Positions 1 through 13,500 of a stretch of 64,000 nt of DNA are shown here, piece by piece. The number at the start of each line of letters is the position of its first letter. Within the stretch, counting starts at the first letter, position 1. This DNA is from Theristus sp. LFF4_11 (lineage: Eukaryota; Nematoda; Chromadorea; Monhysterida; Xyalidae), in contig JASANC010001461.1 of the NCBI GenBank assembly GCA_030248135.1, positions 1 to 64,000 on the forward strand, written 5' to 3'. The notes beneath the pieces are model-generated. The model was not told the origin of the DNA. It saw only the letters and a program-made list of their open reading frames with translations, and made no database searches. A program made the position numbers and the translations under genes.

Positions 1-3000
1 CGTGCGTGCGGCATCATGCACGATCGGTTGCCGCGGTTGTTTTCCGGTGGTATTAAAGACAATATGCGTCTGTGCAGACACGATCGCTAATCCACGTCGT
101 TTATCTTGCTTGCGTCTCAAGGCGCGCGCCGCTGTAAGAAAAGACCAACAAGAATGACAATGTGAATCGTGGCTCAACTAAATCCACAGGAGCACACGCC
201 GCATTCCAATAGCAAACAACAACAACAATATCAATAAGCCTGCTGCTTCCGTCATAAACGATGGAGAAACCGCGGATTAAGCGGAGGTGCCGTGGCTTGC
301 GCGGCCAACAATCGCGACCAACAACAACCGAGACACTCGTAAACGAAATAATGAATGAGTGTGATTTTCGCAGTCGCCCGCCTCGAGTTTGCGGTAAAAG
401 AGTCTAAAGCGACGCAAAATCGCACACACGACTGAAATGCTGCTGTTATTCGCGCTCAATTGACGTGCGCGCGCACTTTATCACTTTTGAATGTCGAATA
501 TAAGAAACCACGTAACCGCGCCGCTGTTGGCTCTTCCGGTCTACAAAAGGTTCCATGCGCAACCCGTCGACGGGGGGCGGAGTCAGCAGTCACAGCCGAT
601 TGGCTGTTTTTACGCGAACAACATGTAATATGGTAACATGGCGTCATAGCATTGCTGTGGTGGATGGCTGAGATTTCAGTGGAACAGCTGCAGTCGTGTG
701 CGTTACAACGGTGTAGATTGCATGCTTGGTTGCGTCATCGATGGCACGCGTGTGCGTGCGTGCGCTGTTGCAATTTTTACACTCCGTTTATGGTGCATGG
801 ACGCATCTGTGTGCAACAGCAGCTGACGATGTGGCCAGAGACGCCACCACGTTACGATTGTCGTTAATATTCAGCAAACCACTTAACGCCATCGCGAATG
901 ACCTGACCCCAGGGTCACCACACTGCTTGAGGCTTCTCGATGGCATCCACTGCCGTTCTGTCTTTTTCTTAAACTGTTTCCATTGCTCAACGATGCATGT
1001 GCTTGTGGGCCTTTCCGGTTTTTTTTACATGTTCATTATTAAGATTGACTGTGCCATTGTACGGTTTCAATGACACTTGTCCAATGATGTAACACTGTTC
1101 ATCACTGTCTTGTTGCGTGTCGTGTTACTGTGAATATTTCAAGGATATGCAAATCTCCCGAAGCAGAATGTTTTGTTACATTTATAGCTACCGTAGCCCA
1201 AACCATGAACGTGCAGATGCGCTTTGCTTTCCGTCGTTGCATTGTGTGGAAGCTGTTTGTGCTCCGTCAATCGCGTTTCACATTATTATGACAAACTTCA
1301 TGACCATTTTATTTCATTGTCGAACGAACAACACAAAGTGAACACAAGAAACGAATGTTCGAAATAGCGCGACTGAACTGAAGCTTCAAACTTGAACTCA
1401 ACAATGACGATTAACCAAAATCAAACAAAAACTAAAACGGGACTGCGAATAAATTGCATTATGAACTTGGACAGCATTGCATTCAATGGCAACCACCACT
1501 TTCAAGAACTATTGAACATCGCGGATATTTCAACAAGCGCAAAAAGACTCGTGTTCAAATTGTGCAGCTTACAAGTGTTTACAATCGGTTACAATGGTTG
1601 AGTGGCTCAAATCGGTTGCCAGTAAACCACTTCACAATTGGGTCTCCAAAGATCTTCTTGTTCACGTTGGGTTCAAAATCGAAGCGTCGCTTAAAAGATG
1701 CAACACAAAAGAAACGACACAAATAGAAAAGACACGCTCACAAAAACACACGAAAGAGACCAGTTGTTGTGGCATTAACGGTACACGTACATAATGAATG
1801 TGTAGCTACAAGAGATTTGTCAACAGAAAACTCGACACACACCCGGGTGTCTGCGCAATCTCGGCGCCCGCCGCATTCTCACATGTAGATGAAGTTGAAT
1901 CTGAAAACAAATAAAATGCATCCGGTTGTAGTGCAAGCAGCACTGAAAACAGCGCTAACACCCTTTAAGCGCCGATTAAGTGTCCTTCAAACAAGCCGAC
2001 CCGCCCGACCCGTCTATGGTTCCCATTAAGAATCGATTAATCGCCCTCCTTATCACACACAGCCGTTAATGAAAAGTGCCATTTTGTCATTGTTACGAAC
2101 GGGAGAGTGCTGCTGTATGCGTGGTCGGTATTGTCACTTTGAAGAGACCACAAGTGTTATGCCATTGGTGCATTCACGCGTGTCATGAATAGGCAGCTCG
2201 AGCGATTGAAAGCACGCCAATTCATGGGTCACATCGTCTTTTTACTGTTTCATGAGACAGGCCCATGCGCAATCACTGTCACTGTGTTGCTGGCACACGC
2301 ACACACGCAAGATGATGGCGCCTCAGACTAGAATTCAGCGACTATATCACCACCATTGATGGATTAGGTTGTTTTTGTTTTTCGAACGCCGAACACGTCG
2401 TGAACGATGATGATCGGCGATGCCCAATCACAGCCTGTAAACGCGCATTAACATGCGTCAATTAGCAATTCGCACTGGCAGTCACTCGCATCATGATCGT
2501 AAATGCGCGATGTGGCATCATAAACGCACACAAGAACAGCCGATAAATTGTTCAAAATCAAAACAATCGCCAGCAGAACACATTTTCACACCAGTTTTGC
2601 GGCACTGCATGTGTTCACGCGTTCGGTGAAATCGACCATGAACGAACACACACACAGCATAGCAGAACAGTGTTAAACGCACGGCCACAACGGGATCAGC
2701 AGATATATTTCAAGATATGGTGACACAGCCATCGGCACAACTGCAACAACCAGAGAAAGAGACAACAAAACATCAACAATCCCATTGGGTTCAATTGACA
2801 GCCGTTAGTCACACACACACGGCACAACCAACCGTAAAGCTCCACTTTAAGAATCGGCGAGTTTTCAGCCAAGGAGGGTGCGAAATTCAGGATGTGTGTT
2901 GTTACGATCGGGTCATCGATCATGCTGAATATGCGTGTATAGTGGCGCTGTGATGTCGAAAATTCTCGAGCATACACATGTTATGGACACCTTACACTCA

Positions 3001-4532
3001 CAGATTGTTGCTTTTCTGTTTCGACGGTGCTATCTCTTGACAATCTCTGCATCAAACAACGCCAATAACAACAGTACACACATACAACGCACAATTGATA
3101 TTTCTCAGCGCACACGCAAATGCGCAGCAGGTCGGCAGCGGCAGCGCGCGCACATTACGCGCAAATGGGCTGCGTTTAGTGTGGCAGTGTCCGTTGTTTT
3201 TGAAGTGGCCCGGCACTGGCGCGCCCGCCCAATTCCAACGACGCGCGCGTCCTTCGGGAACCGTTATCAGTGACAGTGAATTCATGAAGCAGCGCACACC
3301 TTCAGGTGCTGCGGTGCTTGTCGGCCAAGTGTGACAGCCGAGTACAAATGTGAAACAGCCATTTGCGGCCAGCACAGTTGAGATTTGACAACAAGCACAC
3401 ATGCACAGCGCAGCAACATGGCACGCCGCTGCGCTCATTGTTGCTCCAATCAAACAGCATGCAGTACAGGCAGCATGCGCATGTGCCACCTCAAACTTGA
3501 GCAAGCTGTCCAATTCGCATCGCACATTACGGTTGATGGTTTCGTGAAGCACGATAACAGCTGCACTCGATGCGATGGCACGAATCAAAACAAAACCGCT
3601 TGCAGTTTTGCCACATTTCAGAAATTTTTATTGTTCGAAACGAAAACAGGCACATCACTCCACGGTGGATGAATTTTACTAGCAATTTGCCAACCACACA
3701 AGCGATATTATTCCAGACACAAGCTCAAATCAAATAGCACTGAATCTTTTCGGCAGCCATAAGCGTTCCCAGTCAAGTCAACCAATTAAAATCGGAAGAA
3801 CACGCCCATCATTTATAAATGTTCGCTTGAAAATTGCAAACAGTTGTGTCACATCAAGCACGGTGACACCAAAGCGCTTAAAGCAGCTAACAGTTCATTT
3901 TGCGAATAATTCTCATCACAGCAGGGGGCCGGTGTATTCCACAGAAAACGAACGCTCAGCTCATTGACAACTTGTATGTCGTGTGATCTATTGACTTTCG
4001 CTAGCACGGATCTTGCAAAATCAGTATCATTTATCAGTGTGCGTGTGCGCAATATAATTCAACGCATGAAACGACAATTGTCTTGGGAAGCGTCATGCAT
4101 GTTTATCGCTCGCACATTGCGACCACCCGAATCACTGTCCACGAGCACTGAATAACATGTCCACAGTGCCCCGCAACAATTAGTGACAAGTCAGATACGA
4201 ATGGCGCCTATCGCACGCACAGTGTTTTTAGGAATGTACTGAATAAACCCACAGGGTGTCTCCGAGCAGGATCAAGCGACGCACCTGCAGTGACACAGGC
4301 ACACACGGTCGCAGCGCCAAGTAACACTGTTTTCGCCAGTCATCATAGTTGGTTGGTGGTACGTAGCTGCGACATTATGTCCATTCAACATGAAACGGCG
4401 ACACAGAGACCAAGAACGTGCAAGCACATCGTCGGTGTATGTAAGTACCGGAAGTGCTTAGCAGTGGTAAGAAAATTCGGGTTAGCGATAAGCATTCATA
4501 AGCAGCAGCGGTAGCCAACCACCACTTGCTAG

Positions 4533-4556
4533 CACACACACACACACACACACACA
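4533..4556. repeat. (CA)12 microsatellite
   Basis: Twelve uninterrupted CA dinucleotides in the gene-less left part of the window. No coding role is visible. Confidence 0.95.
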
Positions 4557-6866
4557 ATGGGGCGTACACATTGCATCAACAGGCCCATTATGAGACACCA
4601 AGGTGCACATGTGTCATTAGTGACAGTCACCGGGGGCACCACCAACAACGGAGCACCAGCAAATTATCCGGTTAAGAATGTCGTGCGTGCACGTGCATAG
4701 CGGAGACACATCGGTTATATGTTCGATAAGCAATTTTGTCGAGCCGAAAAACGGAAGCTGTGCCACTTGTTAGGCGAGTCGCTGCTAGTGCACTGCTCTG
4801 CGGAGTGTTATTGTTGTTGTCGGCGCATACCTGCGTTTCTGTTGTCGTTAGCAACTGCGGCTGACTGACTGACGGGTAAATCTCACTCACAACAACCACC
4901 ATTTGTGACTCCCCGAGACTTCGGAGTTGAACTTCGATTTTCACGGATAAGTCACAGCACAACACACTCATTTCATTCATGATTTCGCCAGAAATTAACA
5001 TGAACATGTGGTCAATTGAATTCAAGTGGCAAAATGCCGGAAAAAGGCGACCTAATCAACGATAGCATCAACACGTTTGCACAACAGTCGAGCTTGGTGG
5101 GCTCACGCTCAGTAGATTTACAACCGAAGTGCTTTGTGCATGCCGCACTTGTTGGGCACATAGAATGAATATACTAATGCCACTTTTATTATTGCACAAT
5201 ATGTGATAAGAATCACTTTCTGGCAAACGCGGCCAACAATGCAGCACAGAGAGGTCGGGTAACAAGAACAATAGGCCACTTACTAATCATGGGTTCCGTG
5301 ACCTTTGGCTTGAATTGGACGCAATCAACCTTGAATCTAATGAGGCCAACTTGAGTAGCAGTGTTTCATTCAACAGCTGTGACTGTAAATTGGTCAGAAA
5401 CGGGACAACGCGAAAAGAAAGCCGCCCACGAAGTGAGCTGTCTGCTTTTGGATTCCATTTTGCAAGTTTCAATTGCCCGTCGGTTAGTCTGTAAAATGGC
5501 TGACCTCTTGAATAACTAGTTTGTTGTGTCACTGAAGGTGGAAACTCGCAATTTCGTAAACTCACACTATTGCCCGATGTGACAACACTGCACAGCAAAC
5601 ACATCTAACCCACAACAGAATATCACGTCAAATTGACACCATTCCGCTGCGGCGTTGCGTGATGCGGCGCGATGACCTCATCCATGCGACAGGTGCAAAA
5701 AAACATAAAAATAGGATCCTGAAATGTTTTTAGGGATCGTATAAGGGTAACCATGTGCATCGTGGTTCAAGAAGCGCGTGTGCTGCCGTGCCCTTGGCTG
5801 ACCGTCGGTCACCGCCAGTCCTGAAGCGGCCATTATGTCAGCGTGGCGTAATCGTTGCATTTGCAACAAAAAAACAACAACAACATCACTCACAGGCGTC
5901 GTGTTTGCGAATTACGATGTGTGTGCACAGCGTTTTGTTTCAACAAGCAAGCACACACACAAAGGTCAATCGTCAGGGGTCAGCAGCACACGGAACACAC
6001 AGCAACTACAACATTATTACGCAAAAAACCCCGATTACTGCCACGAGACAAGCTGCAGCTGCTGCGTAAGCAGCAAAAAAACCAATGCTTGAAGGGTCGG
6101 CGTTCGCAAGTCAATGCGCATGTCATGAACGCAAAGTGCACACGCTCACACAGCGCACTATCGAATGTCGCCATTTACGCAAGACCGGTTTCAGTGAGTG
6201 AGCCCATCGTTCAAAATCACACGTGTTGTAACTGCAGTTATTACAAGGAGAGCAAAACAATCGCAGAGGCTAGACAAACAAACACGACTGAAGACAAGAG
6301 TAATACGAGCCTTGCACGCAGCAACGGACGATGATGACACCTGCAGCAGGCTTGTTGTCGAGAAGTGGCATCATCTTGTACAATCACTCGCTGCACAAAC
6401 GCAATGTCAACAAAAGTACATTCACTCAGGTGCACAGTGGTGAGAGGAGTCAATTATTTTCCAAACTGAGGACACTATTCGCTAGAAGCTACAGGCTGTC
6501 AGCAACAAGCGAATGCAATTTTAGATGCCTGGTAAAATGCTGCCGCCGTGGTGTGCTGGTGTGGTGGGGCAACCAATTCTGAATCACCCATGTCAAGAAC
6601 CAGGATCATCTAACCACAATAATTCAAGCCAACGTTCTGAAGCATCCAGTATGTAAAGCCAGAACGATTTTCTCAAAACTTTCTTTCACTCTCTCTGTGC
6701 TGGGAGAATCCCTCCACGCTACAGCACACCTCCTACTGGAAACGTACATGAAGACCGCTAACAAGGCAGGCCACAGGTTGACACTGGCACCAACCACAAC
6801 AATCTGCTTGGAGCAACAAAGCAACAACAACAAAGAGACCAACCCCAACTTTGCACGTTCTGTTGA

Positions 6867-6881
6867 ACCCCCCCCCCCCCC
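6867..6881. repeat. C homopolymer (15 bases)
   Basis: A run of 15 cytosines just beyond the NUDT21 stop codon on the minus strand, where it would read as G15 in the transcript if the 3' UTR extends this far. Assembly length errors are likely in such a run. Confidence 0.9.
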
Positions 6882-6981
6882 GGTCACAGTGATGACAATC
6901 GAGTATCAATCAAGTCTGCGCGTGCGTTGCAGACACAAAAGAAGCCCACTGTTAAGCAAGCTCAGTGCGTCTTCGTGGCGC

Positions 6982-8524
<1,543 letters not shown>

Positions 8525-9969
8525 TCACAGCGGCAATTGGCGGACAATAATGTCAAATATGGATTGAGCGACGTTCAGTCTCAAAGACTGCCAGTCAGTC
8601 AGACAGGGCAAATTTCTGAAAACTGAAGCAATAGAAGAACACCAAAATTGGAGAAACCAATAAAAAGGTACATTCGGATTTCAACACCGATTGTAGTTTT
8701 GTCAACTGGTATGTACCCAGACAGCATCTAAAACCAACATGATACAGAATTTTATTCGATTTTACAATTTATTTTCCTTGACTTTTGATAATCAATCCAT
8801 CAACACCCATAAAACACAGTTATTTGATTCTGAAATAATGACTACAATTTTGATGAGGCCCAGCTGCGAAAACCACAACAACACATATTACCCAATTGTT
8901 TTTATCAAAGAATGCTTTTCATCAATCTACCATTCCATCAATAATCTGATCTAAATCACAAGCAAGCCAAGGTAACTTAGCCAAAGCAGAAAAAAATGTG
9001 ACTGAAAGTCAAATGTGTAAAAAACCTTGATAAAATTGTCAAAATAGACGACATGACAAGCATTGATTCGACGGGAAATTCTTTGGACGGTTAGCATAAA
9101 ACAATGCCAAAAATAAGCGACTTGAGGATGTTTCGTTGCTAAATGGAGAAGTCAAATCCGGTTTTTAAACTGATTCTGTTGTGAGGCAAGCACCCAACTG
9201 AGAATAACAAGCGGCGAGCTTTGCAACGAATAAATGGAAATTTCAACGATTGTTGAAGGGGAAAATTAGAAAAAACAGTTGCGAAATTAAAAGCGACCAC
9301 AACAATTCAATGAAGATTAGAAAAAACAGGTCAATGATCACCCAGTGCTAACAACAGTAATCTCAAGCAGTCACACTCTGCAACAAACCATTAGCGTTAG
9401 AAACGGCAATCTTTTGATAAATTAAAGCACACACACGCACACCTGACTGCCCATTCACTGGGACGAACGGACGGACAGAACAACACAGCAGCACAGCAGA
9501 GATTTGCAGACAGAAAATTTGCTTCAATGAAGCTGAAATCAAAATAGTCAACAGGAAAAATTATGAACACAGCAAACGTGATACTCGTAACGGATTGCAC
9601 TTTGAAGATTCTTCGAACAAATGCTAAGATCAAGAACAGCAGGAATACAGACAATAGCAATAAATAGCACAAAACACGATTGTTTGTGACATGAAAAAGG
9701 AAGACCGGCAACTTGTGTGCTTACTAAAAAAATGACCGCGCTAAACAATCTAAAAATTAGTCTATTGAACACGCAGATGCATCGATCGCATTAAGAACCG
9801 CTATCAAACATAGCTGCAAAATAGCACGTCTGAAATCTAACATCACCTTTCAAAAAAAATGTCCAAAAGTGTAAATGACCAGCATGTTTGAAACACAACG
9901 GGGACAAAATGATAATGTAACGAAATAAAACATTAATTCTGAAAGCTGTCCAGAAACACATCAAAACTC
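8525..9969. other. Spacer between LRP1 3' end and NUDT21 start
   Basis: No open frame resembles a protein. Both flanking genes are on the minus strand, so this holds the LRP1 3' UTR (right part) and the NUDT21 5' UTR and promoter (left part). On the minus strand, AATAAA hexamers occur at 8756-8751 and close by near 8768-8773. They are the only obvious candidates for the LRP1 poly(A) signal and would give a 3' UTR of about 1.2 kb. The 1.4 kb gap is far larger than a nematode operon spacer. Confidence 0.5.
8751..8756 (-). other. Candidate LRP1 poly(A) signal (AATAAA)
   Basis: AATAAA on the minus strand, about 1.2 kb after the LRP1 stop codon and 230 bases before the NUDT21 ATG, with a second one about 17 bases upstream in transcript direction. 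Only position and motif support the call. Confidence 0.3.
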
Positions 9970-10574
9970 TCATGTTCGCACTTCCAATTTGGCATTTGCG
10001 AGCAGGCCCCGCTCCTGCTCACTGTCAAACGGGGCGCAAGTGACCGTGTCGTTGTAGACCGTGTCGTACATCGGGTTGCTGAAGTTGGTCACCTGCAAAC
10101 CAGACAGAACCAAGGTTACAGTGAACCTTAGGTGATCTACTTGCACTTGTTACAATCGGTTGACTAATGGCAATTCATTTTACCATTGGTGGCCAGTTCA
10201 GTTACAGTTATTGGCTCGTGCTATGCAATCAATCACAGTGATGATTCAATCAATACTGCTGATATTCACAGCTACTCCAAGACTAAAATCCATTGATGAC
10301 ATTGGCATCGCACCGATTGCACCGCTCAGCGAAGTGCGTTTGCCAGCGCAGCCAATCAAGCCGACCTGTTGCTCCACCAACGGCGTGTCCAACGTGGCAT
10401 CCTCCTCGCCGTGCATGAACACTGGATTCTCGACTTCGCCCAACATCTGTGTGTCGTCCATTCGGCTGTGCTTGAACTGATCGCTCAGCTGGCGACGCCG
10501 TTTGAACGCGAAATACAACAGCGCAAATAGTATGGAGCCGACTGCCAGTAACGCAGCCAACGTCACCAGCAGCT
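9970..10574 (-). other. LRP1: LRP1 transmembrane helix and cytoplasmic tail
   Basis: Exon 10574-10366 encodes [20 protein letters not shown], a stop-transfer KRRR and the first half of the tail with ENPVF. It ends at a GTCGGC donor. Exon 10092-9970 encodes [12 protein letters not shown], which matches the distal NPxY region of LRP1 (endocytosis and adaptor binding), and ends at a TGA. The first motif is NPVF, not NPxY: phenylalanine would not be a tyrosine-phosphorylation site. Confidence 0.92.
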
Positions 10575-13500
10575 CTGCAGTGCAAAGCAGTTCGTCTGTT
10601 CACGAAATAAGAATTCGGGGTTGTATTGTCGAATTATGGAGCATGCAAGTCGGGCAAATTCCATTGTTGGCAAATGAAACGCACGCACAGGCGAACCCAC
10701 AGTGAAACCGCAACCGCACCTACAATGGCCAAGTGAATCTACAAATTGCAAACAAGTGGACGCACTGGCAGCGGCATAGCTGTCCTCGGTACGTATGATG
10801 CTCAAATGCTGCTCACATCGGTTGCCGTAGTAAACTGAACGACACCTAAAAAAACACTAATTTCACTGATTAAAATTTCATGTTACGTGTCGTGTCATCA
10901 CCACATTCCTATTCATACTGGTTCACCGTCAATACAACACAGCAGTTCACAATAGTCACGTGCCTGCAGAGTGGCGCATCGTCCTGCAAATGGCAGATGC
11001 CGCCATTGAGGCAGTAGCCAGCACAGGTTGGCAGTTTGCACACGAGGCCCGTCCATCCAACGGCGCACGCACACACCGGCCCACTGCTGCCCGCTTGATA
11101 GCAGTAGCCGCCGTTGTCGCACGGCAACTCGTGGCAACTCGTGGCGCTCATTCGTTCGCAACTGAAATTACACGGTTTGTTTCGATCGGTAAATTCTGTC
11201 TGCTACCAAAATTGCACTATTCAGTGCCAAAATTTTGAATTCAGAAAAACAAAAAAAACATGGAAAAGTCACTGACCGCGAGCCGGTCAACCCGCGCGGA
11301 CAATGGCAGACCGTCTGGTGATGCTCTCGAGAGCAATGCGCCCCATTGTGGCAGTATGCGCGGCACGGGATGGGCGTGCGACAGTCGACACCGGTGTAGC
11401 CGAGACGGCACCTGCACACAGCTGAGAGCACTGCTCGTTTTCATGACTGACCAAAAGATTCAAATTGGATCGCCCTGTGTTGTACTCATATAGCCAATGG
11501 ATCAGCCGGTTGCGCACAATATCCCAATTGGACATACAATGAATATGTCAAAGTGAGCAAACAGCATCGACTAACGTGCACCGATACGATCCATCATCGG
11601 TGGTCTCACAGCTTTCCGAGTAATCACCACAATACTCTTCGCATGACTGCTCTCGCTCACAGCGCTCGCCCGTCAACGTTGGTGGACAGTGGCACACAAT
11701 GCCATTGGACGAACGCTCACAGGTTCCTGGCAATTGCAAACTCCAATGAAACACGCATGTTCACTATTTGCGAAACCATATTTTGTCAAATGTCCACAAG
11801 AGCAATCCAGCTGTCTAATTGCTCACATGAATGAACAAACCGATCTGACATAACATAGTGCTCACCTCCATTGTGGCAATGTCCATCACATTTGTCCACT
11901 TGGCATCTGTCGCCTTCGTATCCAAGCTGGCAGACGCACGCCACTGCGCCATCGTTGCGCTTGCAAATGCCACCATTTGCACAGTAATCTGAATGACAAC
12001 GACAGCATATACACTTCGGTTTTGAACACTCAGATCCGGCCAAACAACAGCACGGAACGGTGTTGAGCGTACCAGTGCACTTGTCGAGCTCGCAACGGGC
12101 GCCACTGTAGCCGGGCTTGCAGACGCACGCATGATCGTGACAGTAGCCACCGGCACTGCACTGCATCGTGCCACGGCTGTCCACGTCATCACAGTGCTGA
12201 CACCGTTGGCCTGAACGGACAGTGGATGAAACCCGGCTGAACTCGCAGCTCCAGCGATCGCCATTATTCAGTTACGGAATGACCGAGTAAACATGGCAGC
12301 TGTTTTCAGGGTGCAAGGAGAGCGCGAAATTTGAATGAAAGACGAAAGACGTTCCAAAAACACAACTGTGTGTCAAAATTGACGTGTTTTTTTTCACTAA
12401 TTGAGTCTTCGTGCTATTCTGTTCCGACCTTTCCCCCTGCACACACACGATTGGAAATTATCTTGGCATTCTTGAAAAACACAACTCCTGGTCTGCGACT
12501 GATCCCGCCTTGATGGAGAATACAAGGACTGCCTTTTTTATTCGGTCATACTGTACCATAGTATCCGTTGGGGCAGGTGCACAGCGGTATGTTCCAGCGT
12601 TGCAGCATTCTGCAAGTGCCGTTGTTGTAGCAGTAGTCGTCGCACAAGTCCTGCCTGTCCGTGCACAACTGTCCCGTCCAACCAGTGTCACACTGGCACA
12701 CAGGCAGCCCGGAAAGGAGATCAACGGTGCACCGCCCGTTTGGACACATGTTCGCACATTTGTAACGCTCACAACGCGCGCCATCGTACTCGATCGGACA
12801 TCTGAAAAGTGAATACGGATGGCTGATTGGGTGCACAGAAATGGTCTAGCCGATGAACATGGACGAATAGAATTTGGATGAAATCTTGAAGGACTGTTTG
12901 TACCTGATGTATGCACTTTACGTCACATCAGGTCTCGTGTTATATCGCATATACTACCGTTCATACCTGAGCTACGTCGACGTACATCTTGATACATCAG
13001 GTATAAACGGGCCTTAGCAGCGTTAAAAACTTCAAGATTTCAATATTTGAATATTCACTCACTGGCAAGAGACCATGTTTGTGTCGACGTCGACGACACA
13101 GGGCGCTTTCTGCAAGCAGCGATTGTGACAGAGATTGTGCTCACACTGATCGCCGTCGAAACCCGGTTGACATCTTCAAGGAAACAAAACAAATGTTTAA
13201 TTTTGGAGTAATACCATTTCCCTGTTCCACGATTGCAATAATTTTCAGACTTTGAGGTTTCGAACAGAACACCAAACTCTGAACGAGCATACATTGTAGT
13301 ACCTGCATCGGGCTCCTTTCAAGACGCCACCGTTTTGGCAGTGCACAATGGGCGGAACGAGCCTGTTGTTGACACAGGCGAGTCCGCCACGCAGCATCGG
13401 AGTGGTCCAGTGCGGACAGAGGCAGCTGACATTCGCTGCGTTCGACGTCATCACACACAGCGAGCCGCCAGTGCACGTGTCCGGTAAACACGCGTCCGTC

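Larger units (their letters stand above)
1..6981. other. Region without a recognisable gene
   Basis: Both strands were read. Open frames here are short (the longest about 178 codons, minus strand 3052-3588), cysteine- and alanine-rich, and resemble no family I know. Neighbouring short frames cannot be linked through plausible splice sites into a known protein. The stretch holds a CA microsatellite near 4.5 kb and a C homopolymer near 6.9 kb. It lies downstream of the NUDT21 stop codon, so its right edge should contain that gene's 3' UTR. The rest may be intergenic, intronic or UTR of a gene outside the window. Confidence 0.6.

Noticed and set aside
3052..3588. 178-codon open frame on the minus strand
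   Set aside because: No family resemblance, low-complexity Cys/Ala/His content, no supporting splice structure.
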